Shown here in pieces: positions 1 to 6,987 of a stretch of 64,000 nt of DNA (its first letter is position 1; each line of letters starts with the position of its first letter). This stretch comes from Oceanobacter sp045430275 (GTDB lineage: Bacteria > Pseudomonadota > Gammaproteobacteria > Pseudomonadales > Oceanobacteraceae). The notes under the pieces are model-generated. The model was not told the DNA's origin and ran no database searches. It saw only the letters and a program-made list of their open reading frames with translations. A program made the translations under genes and the position numbers. The DNA lies in contig JAILXU010000001.1 of the NCBI GenBank assembly GCA_045430275.1, positions 1-64,000 on the forward strand, read 5' to 3'.

Positions 1-249
1 GGAATTATGCACAAATTATGAGAAATATTCATGCCGGGTTAATAACACTCGTTTGTTTGTGGCTCTTTCCATGCCATTAAAGGCTCTTATTTGAATTTTT
101 ATTGGTGGGTTTTGTGCTTTGAATGTCGGTTTTTACATGTTGTATATCGGTATTTATTGACAGCAAATTCGCATGTGATCGCTGAGATATAAAGCATTCC
201 AAAAATAGTTTTAAACAGATAACAATCAACTGTATACAGAAGGTTCAGT
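1..249. other. AT-rich upstream region
   Basis: This 249-base AT-rich stretch precedes the first gene and shows no convincing reading frame. A TTGACA hexamer at 157-162 and a TATAAA at 188-193 are both present, but the 25-base gap is too wide for a normal sigma-70 promoter. TGTGA at 175-179 resembles half of a CRP site, with no matching right half. It probably carries the promoter of the methyltransferase gene. Confidence 0.4.
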
Positions 250-1113
250 GTGAAAAAGGATGCTGTAAGTTCTACTGCTTTGACCGTTCTTCAGGGGTTG
301 TTGTATACCAGCCGTAAACCGGAATTTTCTCATCTGGTGTCGGAAGAGACACAAGCGGCTTGTGAGGCGTTGCTCTCTCACTCCGACGAAGGACGCAAAC
401 GACTCCGACAACTGCAAAGCAGGCTGTTTCTGGCCTCCGTGCCGTTGGCTGAGCGCCTGATCATGCCGGGCCTGACGCTGCATTACGCACTCCGAAAAAA
501 GTGCATTGAAGAGTACACACGAGCGGCTGTCGAACGCGGCGTTACGCAGGTGATTAATCTGGGTGCCGGATTCGACACGCTGGCATTCCGTCTGGCACGG
601 GAGTTCCCGAACGTTACCTTTATTGAGGTTGATCACCCGGCGACCCAGCGCCACAAGGCGGAAGCGTTTCAGGCTCTGGATAGCCCCTGTCATTTGTTAC
701 CGGTGGATTTTGTGACACAGAATCTGGAACAACAGCTGTCTGATGCGGATATCTACGCGCCCGAAAAATCAACCTTGTTTATCTCGGAAGGTGTGCTGAT
801 GTACTTGGAAGAGCAAGATGTCCGCACACTGCTTACAGGCTTGAAACGCATTTCCAGAAGTCAGATGGAAATGATTTTCACCTATCTTGATCCATCGGAA
901 GACAACTCAAACGGCCCGCTACTGGCCTGGTATCTGAAGCTGAAAAAAGAGCAACTACACTGGAGCATTGCCAAGCGCTCCCTGGGAGAGTTCTTGTCTC
1001 CTTTGGGCTATGACCTGGAGACAGTGGTTGATGCGACCGAGTTCCAGCGACGCTATCTTCCGAACCAGAATGTGACACTGCACCGCGGAGAAGCGGTTGC
1101 CGTTGCGCGCTAG
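250..1113 (+). CDS. class I SAM-dependent methyltransferase, leucine carboxyl methyltransferase-like
   Basis: This is a 287-residue methyltransferase of the LCMT/PPM1-like group. The SAM-binding motif is GAGFDT at about residues 105-110, followed by the acidic motif EVDHP near 126-130 and a FISEGVLMYLEE segment near 178-190, as in this family. Relatives methylate carboxyl or hydroxyl groups of small molecules or proteins; the substrate here is not readable. The start is a GTG at 250 with AGAAGG upstream. Only 11 bases separate it from the GNAT/cyclic-nucleotide fusion gene, so the two are probably co-transcribed. A shared pathway, for example methylating an acylated product, is inference. Confidence 0.8.
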   Translation: MKKDAVSSTALTVLQGLLYTSRKPEFSHLVSEETQAACEALLSHSDEGRKRLRQLQSRLFLASVPLAERLIMPGLTLHYALRKKCIEEYTRAAVERGVTQVINLGAGFDTLAFRLAREFPNVTFIEVDHPATQRHKAEAFQALDSPCHLLPVDFVTQNLEQQLSDADIYAPEKSTLFISEGVLMYLEEQDVRTLLTGLKRISRSQMEMIFTYLDPSEDNSNGPLLAWYLKLKKEQLHWSIAKRSLGEFLSPLGYDLETVVDATEFQRRYLPNQNVTLHRGEAVAVAR

Positions 1114-1124
1114 AGGGAAAATTC

Positions 1125-2054
1125 ATGCCTGTCCATATTATTCTGGCGACAACCCCACAGCAGTATGATGAAGCGTTCAAGCTGCGTCATCGGGTGTTTG
1201 TCGAAGAAGAAAATTTGTTACACCCGAACCCTGACGCCAGAATCGTGGATCGATTTGATGCGTTTTCCAGCACCAAAATATTACTGATGTACGCAGACGA
1301 CAGAATCATTGGTTCCGTGCGCGTGACACAGGATTCCGAGGTGGGTATACCGGCCGATGCTTATTACGATTTCCGCCAACATGCACCTGCAGATGCCAAC
1401 CTTGTTCATGTCGGTATGTTGTGCATCGAACAGGCATTTCGAAGTACGCGTCTGATGGTGGGTATTCTACAAATGGCTGGCTATATTGCTTATTCGGAAA
1501 ATGCCACACACGTTGCAGCGCCGATTAATCCGGCCATCGCCAGAGTGACCCGGCGCATCGGTTTTCGTATTGTCGGGGAGCCTGTGACAGAACCAGCGAT
1601 TAATGTCCCGATGACACCATTGCTACTGACGATTTCAGAAGCACACCGTTCTTTTCTGGATTTTGCCATACACAACCAGTTGCCGGGTTTTCTGGAGGAT
1701 TATGAACGTTCCTTCTACGAGAAAGGTGAATATGTCATCCGTGCCGGGGAACAAGGCCAACACGCCTATATCATTGTTTCGGGCAGTGCGACCGTGACAT
1801 TGCCCGACTCAGAAGAAGCCATTGGCACTCTGGGGGAAGGTGAACTGTTCGGTGAGCTGGCACTGATTACCGAAGAAACGCGCTCCCTGAATGTGATTGC
1901 AGACTCGGATCTGGTGCTGATGCGCCTGTCTTCCGAGACATTTCGGCGTTACTTCTATCATCAGCCAGAGAAGGTGGAAAACGTGCTTAAACTGCTGGGC
2001 AGAAGAACGCGGGGATTAATCAACCAGCTTCAAACCGTGTCACCGAAAATCTGA
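1125..2054 (+). CDS. GNAT/autoinducer-synthase-like acyltransferase fused to a cyclic nucleotide-binding domain
   Basis: The protein has 309 residues and two domains. Residues 1-170 form an acyltransferase fold with the RHRVFVEE motif at 21-28, which resembles the opening of LuxI-type and FeeM-type N-acyl transferases, and IIGSVRV at 61-67. Residues 190-305 form a cNMP-binding domain. Its phosphate-binding cassette reads FGELALITEETRS, with the expected Glu244 and Arg253 that contact cAMP or cGMP. Mycobacterial PatA enzymes also join these two domains, but with the cNMP domain first; here the order is reversed. This predicts an acyltransferase gated by a cyclic nucleotide. The acyl donor and acceptor are unknown. 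It follows the methyltransferase gene by 11 bases. Confidence 0.8.
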   Translation: MPVHIILATTPQQYDEAFKLRHRVFVEEENLLHPNPDARIVDRFDAFSSTKILLMYADDRIIGSVRVTQDSEVGIPADAYYDFRQHAPADANLVHVGMLCIEQAFRSTRLMVGILQMAGYIAYSENATHVAAPINPAIARVTRRIGFRIVGEPVTEPAINVPMTPLLLTISEAHRSFLDFAIHNQLPGFLEDYERSFYEKGEYVIRAGEQGQHAYIIVSGSATVTLPDSEEAIGTLGEGELFGELALITEETRSLNVIADSDLVLMRLSSETFRRYFYHQPEKVENVLKLLGRRTRGLINQLQTVSPKI

Positions 2055-2080
2055 CTTACCGCTCAGTCTGGCTACCATTA

Positions 2081-2593
2081 TCAGGCTTTTAAGGAGCTTG
2101 GCAACAGCTCCTCCAGCGGATAGCCCGAGAACGGCTTGCTCTGCTTTAACACCACATGGGTATTGATGTGGCCGATTTCCGGCACGGTCTGGATCAGGTC
2201 GTTGGTGAGGTTCATATAGCGGCTCATCTGCCGACAGGCGAAATGCACAATCAGGTCGCAATTGCCGCTGACGGTATAGGCTGAGATGGCTTCCGGCATA
2301 GTCTGGATGCATTGCTCCAGAAACCGGAAGCGCTCCGGCGCATGATCATTCAGCGAAATGGTCGCGATGCACATCACCGGCTCGCACAGGCGTTCGATAT
2401 CCACCTGGCCCTGAAAACCGCTGATCCAGCCGGATTCCAGCAAGCGCTGTGTGCGTTCATGGCAAGCGCTGGCAGATAAATGCACCGACTCGGCCAGCTC
2501 CTTGTTACTGATACGGCCATGCTGCTGGAGCTGCTGCAAAATGCGCAAATCCGTTCGATCAAGGTCGTGGGAACAGGAATGAGAGCGTTTCAT
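2081..2593 (-). CDS. Lrp/AsnC family transcriptional regulator
   Basis: This is a 170-residue regulator. An N-terminal helix-turn-helix (DLDRTDLRILQQLQQHGRIS onward, about residues 9-60) is followed by a RAM/AsnC ligand-binding domain containing the usual YTVSGNCDLIVHF segment. Such proteins sense amino acids and bind DNA as octamers. The start at 2593 is preferred because GGAG lies 8 bases upstream; a start at 2620 would add nine residues without a clear ribosome site. It is convergent with the GNAT fusion gene. The aminotransferase at 3688-5106 is a plausible but unproven target. Confidence 0.88.
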   Translation of the reverse strand: MKRSHSCSHDLDRTDLRILQQLQQHGRISNKELAESVHLSASACHERTQRLLESGWISGFQGQVDIERLCEPVMCIATISLNDHAPERFRFLEQCIQTMPEAISAYTVSGNCDLIVHFACRQMSRYMNLTNDLIQTVPEIGHINTHVVLKQSKPFSGYPLEELLPSSLKA

Positions 2594-2723
2594 GCTGATC
2601 TCCGTTGGAACCTTCTCCAAGTATGGCTGAAGTTTCTGGTCACAGTTCCTGTGTCTGTGTCAGTTCCACAGATTTGATCCAATCAACTTGTCAGAATGTT
2701 TTGATGGGTTGATACTTTGCAAG

Positions 2724-2750
2724 TGGCAGTAATTTCAGTGCCATATGGCA
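2724..2750. promoter_or_regulatory. probable operator of the first Xre-RES pair
   Basis: The perfect palindrome TGCCATATGGCA at 2739-2750 overlaps a wider inverted repeat, TGGCA (2724-2728) with TGCCA (2739-2743). The sites lie just upstream of the antitoxin gene. Xre-type antitoxins usually repress their own operons, so this is a likely autoregulatory site. Confidence 0.5.
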
Positions 2751-2770
2751 ATCAAGAGGAGTAATGCGCT

Positions 2771-3238
2771 GTGAAACCGTCCGCTATTGGTGAAGAATTG
2801 GCTATCTTCAAGCCGACTCCGGTTATGCCTGCCGATATCTGGCAGCGTATGAAACTGCCCGCCAGTCAGGGCACGCGCTTGCGTCAAGCGGTGGAATCCG
2901 GGCTGGCATTTGATGCCTTGTTACTGGCACAACAGGAACTTCAGGTCGAGCAGCAACAGGTACTGGAAATCGTTGGCTTGTCGCCCCGGACTCTGGCCCG
3001 ACGCAAGCAAGCCGGGCGTTTGAGCCGCGAAGAGAGTGATCGTATTGCGCGTATCGCGGTGGTCATTGATGCCGCTGAGCAGTTGTTTGAAGGCCATCAC
3101 GGCAATGCTGTGGCCTGGTTAAAACGCCCTGTCAGAGCGCTGGGAGGGGAAGTGCCATTGCAGCTACTGATGACTGAAGCCGGAGCGCGCGACATACTGG
3201 ATGTGATTGGCCGCCTTGAACACGGCGTGTTCAGTTGA
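2771..3238 (+). CDS. Xre/MbcA/ParS-type antitoxin (DUF2384)
   Basis: This 155-residue protein has a helical Xre-like N-terminal part (about residues 20-95, including LSPRTLARRKQAGRLS) and a C-terminal DUF2384 toxin-binding domain (about 95-155) with the characteristic sequence AVAWLKRPVRALGG. The start is GTG with AGAGGAG upstream. Its stop overlaps the start of the RES toxin gene by one base, the tight coupling expected for a type II toxin-antitoxin operon. It should neutralise the partner toxin and repress the shared promoter. Confidence 0.9.
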   Translation: MKPSAIGEELAIFKPTPVMPADIWQRMKLPASQGTRLRQAVESGLAFDALLLAQQELQVEQQQVLEIVGLSPRTLARRKQAGRLSREESDRIARIAVVIDAAEQLFEGHHGNAVAWLKRPVRALGGEVPLQLLMTEAGARDILDVIGRLEHGVFS

Positions 3239-3702
3239 TGAAATTCTATCGAATCACCAAGGCTCGTTATGCTGCTTCAGCCTGGACGGGTGAAGGAGCT
3301 GAGCGGTTCGGCGGACGCTGGAACTCGCGTGGCAAACGTGCGGTGTACGTCGCCAGCAGTATTTCTCTGGCCCAGTTGGAGATATTGGTTCATGTCGAAA
3401 AAGCCGATTTGCTCGAATCCTATTGCTGCTATGAAATAACCGTTCCTGAGTCGCTGCTGGTGCTTCTGGATACGGAGCCGTTACCCGCCAACTGGCGCGA
3501 TGATCCGGCTCCAGAGGAGACCCGGCAGATTGGCGATCAGTGGCTTGCCAGTCGGTCTTCAGTTGGATTGCTGATCCCTTCAACCGTGGTGCCACAGGAA
3601 TACAATACCTTGTTAAACCCGCAGCACCCTGAGTATGAACAGATCATCGATCAGGCGTTAGAAACTCCGTTGCAGTTTGATCCCCGCTTATCGCAATTCT
3701 GA
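3238..3702 (+). CDS. RES-domain toxin, NAD-degrading family
   Basis: This 154-residue RES-domain protein carries the Arg-Glu-Ser signature regions: FYRITKARY at the start, ERFGGRWNSRG near residue 25-35, and the SRSSVGLLIPSTVV segment near 105. Characterised RES toxins such as MbcT degrade or phosphorylyse NAD+, and ParT modifies a metabolic enzyme. ATG 3238 overlaps the antitoxin stop codon as TGATG; an earlier TTG at 3235 would add one residue and is less likely. The 3' end overlaps the convergent aminotransferase gene by 15 bases. Confidence 0.9.
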   Translation: MKFYRITKARYAASAWTGEGAERFGGRWNSRGKRAVYVASSISLAQLEILVHVEKADLLESYCCYEITVPESLLVLLDTEPLPANWRDDPAPEETRQIGDQWLASRSSVGLLIPSTVVPQEYNTLLNPQHPEYEQIIDQALETPLQFDPRLSQF

Positions 3703-5106
3703 CGCTGGCAAGGCGGCTTCAAACTCCTCTATTCCTTCTCGAATCGCCGTCACCAGTTGCAGGATCTGCTTTCTGGAGATGGTCAGCGGCGGTGAGATAG
3801 CCAGCGTTGCCACCGATGGCAAGGGCCGCACAATCACACCGCGCTGGCGGATGGCCTGACTGATCCGCAGTGGCCATTTCTCGGCAGCTTCTGGCAGCGC
3901 TCGCGTGAGTTTGTCGCGGGTGAGCTGAATGCCCGCCAGCAGGCCCATGCCGCGCACTTCGCCAACGATATCCAGTGGTAACAGTTGTTCTCGCAGTTGC
4001 TGGTGCAGGTAAGCGCCTTGTTCGCGGGCGCGGCTGATCAGTCCTTCGTTTTCCAGCAGTTGCAGATTCGCCAGCCCGACGGCACAACCGACCGGATGGC
4101 CAGAGTAGGTGTAGCCGTGGGAGAACGCCCCCAGTTGTTCGGAGCCGGTTTTCAGCACCTCCCAGATGGGGTTGGAAATCAGCGCTGCCGAGAGTGGGAA
4201 GTAGCCGCTGGTCAGACCTTTGGCGGTGCTGATCATATCCGGCTGAATACCCATGATCGGCGATCCAAACCAGTGGCCAAGGCGGCCAAAGGCGCACACG
4301 ACTTCATCGGCGATCAGCAGAATATCGTGCGCTTTTAACAGGGCTTGCAGGCGGGGGAAGTAGTCATCCGGGGGAGCCACGATGCCGCCCGCGCCCATAA
4401 TCGGCTCGGCGATGAACGCCGCGATGGTGTCCGCGCCTTCCTGTTCAATCAGCAGGGCGATGTGGTTGATCAGGCGGTTGCAGAACTCGGTGCTGGTTTC
4501 GTCATCGCGCTGTTCGGTGTAGGCGCAAGGTGTGTGGGTACGCAGGACAAAATCCAGCGGCAGTGGATAGCCGGTGTGAAAGCTGTCCAGCCCGGTGAGG
4601 CTGGAGGTGCTGATGGATGTGCCGTGGTAAGCCCGCTCTCGCGCGATCACCTTAACCTTGTTCAGCTTGCCGCGCAGGGTGTGGTAGTGCCAGGCGATCT
4701 TGATCAAAGTGTCGTTGGCATCGCTGCCACCGTTGCCAAAAAACACCTTGTCGAGACCACCGGGTGCCAGCGTCAGCAGCTTTTCGGCCAGCGCCACCTG
4801 CCATGGGTTCGAGGCGTTGCTGAAGCTGTGGTAATAGCCCAGTTGCACGGCGGTGTCGCGCATCACCTCCGCCAGTTCCTGCCGTCCGTAACCGACGTTG
4901 ACGCACCAGAGGCCGCCCACGGCATCGAGATAGCGGTGCCCGTTTTTATCCTCAATCACGCAGCCTCTGGCCTTGTGCATCATCTGCGGGCCTTGTTCCA
5001 GCAAACCGGCAATAGACGACGCCGGATGAAGCAGCAACTCCGCATCCGAGCGGCTGAGACGACTTAAATCGTGGTGCGTAAACGGGCTGTCGTAATGATG
5101 GTTCAT
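3688..5106 (-). CDS. class III PLP-dependent aminotransferase
   Basis: This 472-residue fold type I aminotransferase resembles the omega-amino acid/putrescine:pyruvate transaminases. It carries GGSDANDT (PLP phosphate contact), ADEVVCAFGRLG with the PLP-ring Asp, and STAKGLTSG with the probable Schiff-base lysine near residue 290. It transfers an amino group from an amine or omega-amino acid to pyruvate or 2-oxoglutarate; the substrate cannot be fixed from sequence. The start at 5106 is chosen because CGGAG lies just upstream. An upstream ATG at 5160 would read through a strong hairpin and lacks a ribosome site. It does not look like AstC of the nearby AST operon. Confidence 0.88.
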   Translation of the reverse strand: MNHHYDSPFTHHDLSRLSRSDAELLLHPASSIAGLLEQGPQMMHKARGCVIEDKNGHRYLDAVGGLWCVNVGYGRQELAEVMRDTAVQLGYYHSFSNASNPWQVALAEKLLTLAPGGLDKVFFGNGGSDANDTLIKIAWHYHTLRGKLNKVKVIARERAYHGTSISTSSLTGLDSFHTGYPLPLDFVLRTHTPCAYTEQRDDETSTEFCNRLINHIALLIEQEGADTIAAFIAEPIMGAGGIVAPPDDYFPRLQALLKAHDILLIADEVVCAFGRLGHWFGSPIMGIQPDMISTAKGLTSGYFPLSAALISNPIWEVLKTGSEQLGAFSHGYTYSGHPVGCAVGLANLQLLENEGLISRAREQGAYLHQQLREQLLPLDIVGEVRGMGLLAGIQLTRDKLTRALPEAAEKWPLRISQAIRQRGVIVRPLPSVATLAISPPLTISRKQILQLVTAIREGIEEFEAALPASELR

Positions 5107-5112
5107 GGCAAA

Positions 5113-5167
5113 CTCCGGTATCGGGAAGCTCCTGACAACCGTTATTGTCGGAGAACCCATACCGGAG
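5113..5167 (-). promoter_or_regulatory. long leader hairpin that masks the aminotransferase ribosome binding site
   Basis: CTCCGGTAT (5113-5121) and ATACCGGAG (5159-5167) are perfect 9-base inverted arms. Inside them a second inverted repeat, CTCCTGACAA/TTGTCGGAG around 5129-5152, continues the stem. On the aminotransferase transcript the CCGGAG Shine-Dalgarno, about 8 bases before ATG 5106, forms the outer stem. Folding would therefore hide the ribosome site. The inner GACAA/TTGTC repeat could alternatively be a DNA operator. Confidence 0.6.
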
Positions 5168-5227
5168 AAGTTGCGGAGTTACCGGGGCAAAGCCGGAGGA
5201 TGTTTGGCACTGAAGCCACGCAGTTGA

Positions 5228-5276
5228 TTGACGTGTTATGACAATCTTAACTACACTTGTACGGAGTTACAGTACA
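5228..5276 (+). promoter_or_regulatory. promoter and operator of yefM-yoeB
   Basis: TTGACG (5228-5233) and TACACT (5252-5257) with an 18-base spacer form a plausible sigma-70 promoter. Directly after it, TGTAC (5258-5262) and GTACA (5272-5276) form an inverted repeat. YefM-YoeB complexes of the known family repress through TGTACA-type palindromes, so this is the expected operator. Confidence 0.6.
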
Positions 5277-5288
5277 TAAAGGTGCAGT

Positions 5289-5561
5289 ATGGAAACCATT
5301 AGCGTCAATCAGTTCAGAGACAACCTGAAAACCTTTGTAGAAAAAGCGGCTAGCCAGCACGAACCCATTAAAGTCACCCGCCGGGCAGGCGAAGACTTTG
5401 TGGTCATGAGTGCTGAAGACTGGGAGCGAGAACAAGAAACTCTTTATGTGCTGCAAAACAAGAGCTTGATGCAACAAATTGCAGCGTCGCTTGCCACGCA
5501 CACTTCGGGGGAAGGCTATCAACCAACGGATGATGAGCTGAATGAAATCACTGGTATTTGA
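5289..5561 (+). CDS. yefM: YefM-type antitoxin (Phd/YefM family)
   Basis: This 90-residue protein starts METISVNQFRDNLKTFVEKA and continues with the PIKVTRRAGEDFVVMSAEDW segment that defines Phd/YefM DNA-binding antitoxins. The C-terminal tail (about 60-90) should be the flexible toxin-binding part. It overlaps the yoeB gene by 20 bases, as is usual for coupled toxin-antitoxin pairs. An inverted TGTAC/GTACA site lies just upstream for autorepression. Confidence 0.93.
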   Translation: METISVNQFRDNLKTFVEKAASQHEPIKVTRRAGEDFVVMSAEDWEREQETLYVLQNKSLMQQIAASLATHTSGEGYQPTDDELNEITGI

Positions 5562-5814
5562 AGGCAATACCTGGGAGCAATATGAAAAGTTGCGCGAACA
5601 GGACAAGCGTCTACACAAAGCCTTGTGTAAGTTACTCAAAGAAATGCTCCGCTCAAGTGACTTGACACAAGGTCTGGGTAAACCCGAACCACTTAAACAT
5701 AACTTGTCAGGGTTATGGTCGCGGCGGATTTCACAAAAAGACCGATTGATATATCGGTATGATGAGAAATCCATTTATATATTCGCTATTGGTGGTCATT
5801 ACAATCAGTATTAG
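5542..5814 (+). CDS. yoeB: YoeB-type mRNA interferase toxin (Txe/YoeB family)
   Basis: This 90-residue toxin is close to the usual length of 84-90. It ends LWSRRISQKDRLIYRYDEKSIYIFAIGGHYNQY-like, including the catalytic and C-terminal His-Tyr residues of YoeB. Such toxins enter the ribosomal A site and cut mRNA during translation. Start ATG 5542 lies inside yefM, giving translational coupling. The fold and all expected signature regions appear intact, so the module is probably functional. Confidence 0.93.
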   Translation: MKSLVFEGNTWEQYEKLREQDKRLHKALCKLLKEMLRSSDLTQGLGKPEPLKHNLSGLWSRRISQKDRLIYRYDEKSIYIFAIGGHYNQY

Positions 5815-6001
5815 TGGCCGTAATGCCGTACAGAAAAGTGAGTGCTGCGGCTTCGGAGCTAGAGTCGAGCCAAGCCCAATGCCCAAACAGTACATATTAA
5901 ATTAATGCTAAGCTCACCTGAAAATATTGCGGAGATCGATTTTTTGTAAAAAGGTGTCTGTTAAAGCGGGGCAAGATCAGGGCTGAATAACCAGGTTTTT
6001 G

Positions 6002-6577
6002 TTAGGCTTGTTGTTGAAAAATAGCATTATCAACTTTGGTTATCTGTTTATTAATGTATTCATACACATAAATCACTAAATCTTCATCCTCAATTAAAAC
6101 TTCACCTACAGGATGGGAATATTTCTGAGTTGGGGCGAAAATTTCTTTCTGGTCGCCACAAAAGGCTAAGTAAACTTCCGATCCTTCATAAACACCACTA
6201 TCGGCATGAGCCACATATTTATTACGCATCTCAATAATTTTATTGTGTCTTTGTAGTAGCTGTTCATTATCTTTGAACACTTTTTTAGCTTTTAAAGAAA
6301 TGCCTCTTTTCTCTCCGCTTGCAAAGCACTTGCCATAAGTAATAATAAAAGCCTTGTATAAAAATTTAGAATACCTTCTTTGACTGTCAAAAGTGATCAA
6401 TTCAAAGATATCTAGGCATTCACATATATCAGATAAAATGAGCTGCAAAGCTGAGCGTCTCTTAGCAATATGACCATCAACCTTAATGTTGTCACACGGC
6501 TTACCATCATAGTAAGAATCAAAGGTGATTTCTGTAAGACATTTACTAATCGATGATTTATGCGTAAAATCTGTCAT
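6002..6577 (-). CDS. AT-rich hypothetical protein with HEPN-like motif
   Basis: This 191-residue protein is of unrecognised family. It is clearly more AT-rich than the flanking core genes. Near residue 118 it contains RNKYVAH, which fits the R-x(4-6)-H catalytic motif of HEPN RNases within a helical LLQRHNKIIEMRNKYVAHAD context. Many HEPN proteins act in phage defence or as toxins, but the motif alone is short and could be coincidental. It is a single gene downstream of and convergent with yefM-yoeB. There is no obvious partner nucleotidyltransferase. Codon use suggests horizontal acquisition. Confidence 0.6.
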   Translation of the reverse strand: MTDFTHKSSISKCLTEITFDSYYDGKPCDNIKVDGHIAKRRSALQLILSDICECLDIFELITFDSQRRYSKFLYKAFIITYGKCFASGEKRGISLKAKKVFKDNEQLLQRHNKIIEMRNKYVAHADSGVYEGSEVYLAFCGDQKEIFAPTQKYSHPVGEVLIEDEDLVIYVYEYINKQITKVDNAIFQQQA

Positions 6578-6987
6578 CCGTTGCCTTAACCTTAAAGTCT
6601 AAAAACTTAGTTCTACGCACGTGCGTTTTTCCAGTGGTTAAACTTGTTGCAATAAGCAGCCAAGCATCTGATTTTCATATCTACCCCCTATTTTTTGCCA
6701 TCAATATTACTATGCAAGCGCACACGTTTTTCTGGTTTATATAACACGTAAATCAGACCGCTCTTTCGCCTAATGTCCTGAATCCAAGCCTTACGCTACC
6801 AAGGGTTGAAAAAACGAGCAACCGGTTCTGACAAGATGAGCAAGTATGGCCAATTCTGGCAGATGTTCTATTTGCCAAGACCGTTCTTTGCCACCCGAAC
6901 AATCTTCGTTTCCCCTGCGGTTATTCCGCATCCCATCCGGTGCTGATCATTCCACACTAGCCTGAAATAGCGGTGGTTGTGTAGCTT
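6578..6987. other. 410-base intergenic region
   Basis: No reading frame here resembles a known family. The stretch holds a 12-base perfect palindrome ACGCACGTGCGT (6615-6626) followed by five T residues, which might be a terminator or an operator. A short open frame of 35 codons begins at an ATG near 6837 and is not recognisable. The promoters of the HEPN-like gene and of the arginine catabolic operon must lie here, but no clear -35/-10 pair was identified. Confidence 0.4.

Noticed and set aside
157..193. TTGACA and TATAAA as a promoter of the first gene
   Set aside because: The 25-base spacing is far from 16-18, so the pair is not a credible sigma-70 promoter.
4345..5067. 240-residue open frame on the plus strand
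   Set aside because: It is fully antisense to the aminotransferase, with no family similarity; GC-rich codon use on the opposite strand creates it.
3688..5106. AstC (succinylornithine transaminase) for the AST operon
   Set aside because: The sequence resembles omega-amino acid/putrescine:pyruvate transaminases, and the gene lies in a separate unit on the opposite strand.
5999..6007. GTTAGGC sequence resembling the core site of an integron attC
   Set aside because: No matching RYYYAAC partner lies within 60-130 bases in the right orientation, and the intervening DNA does not fold as an attC site.
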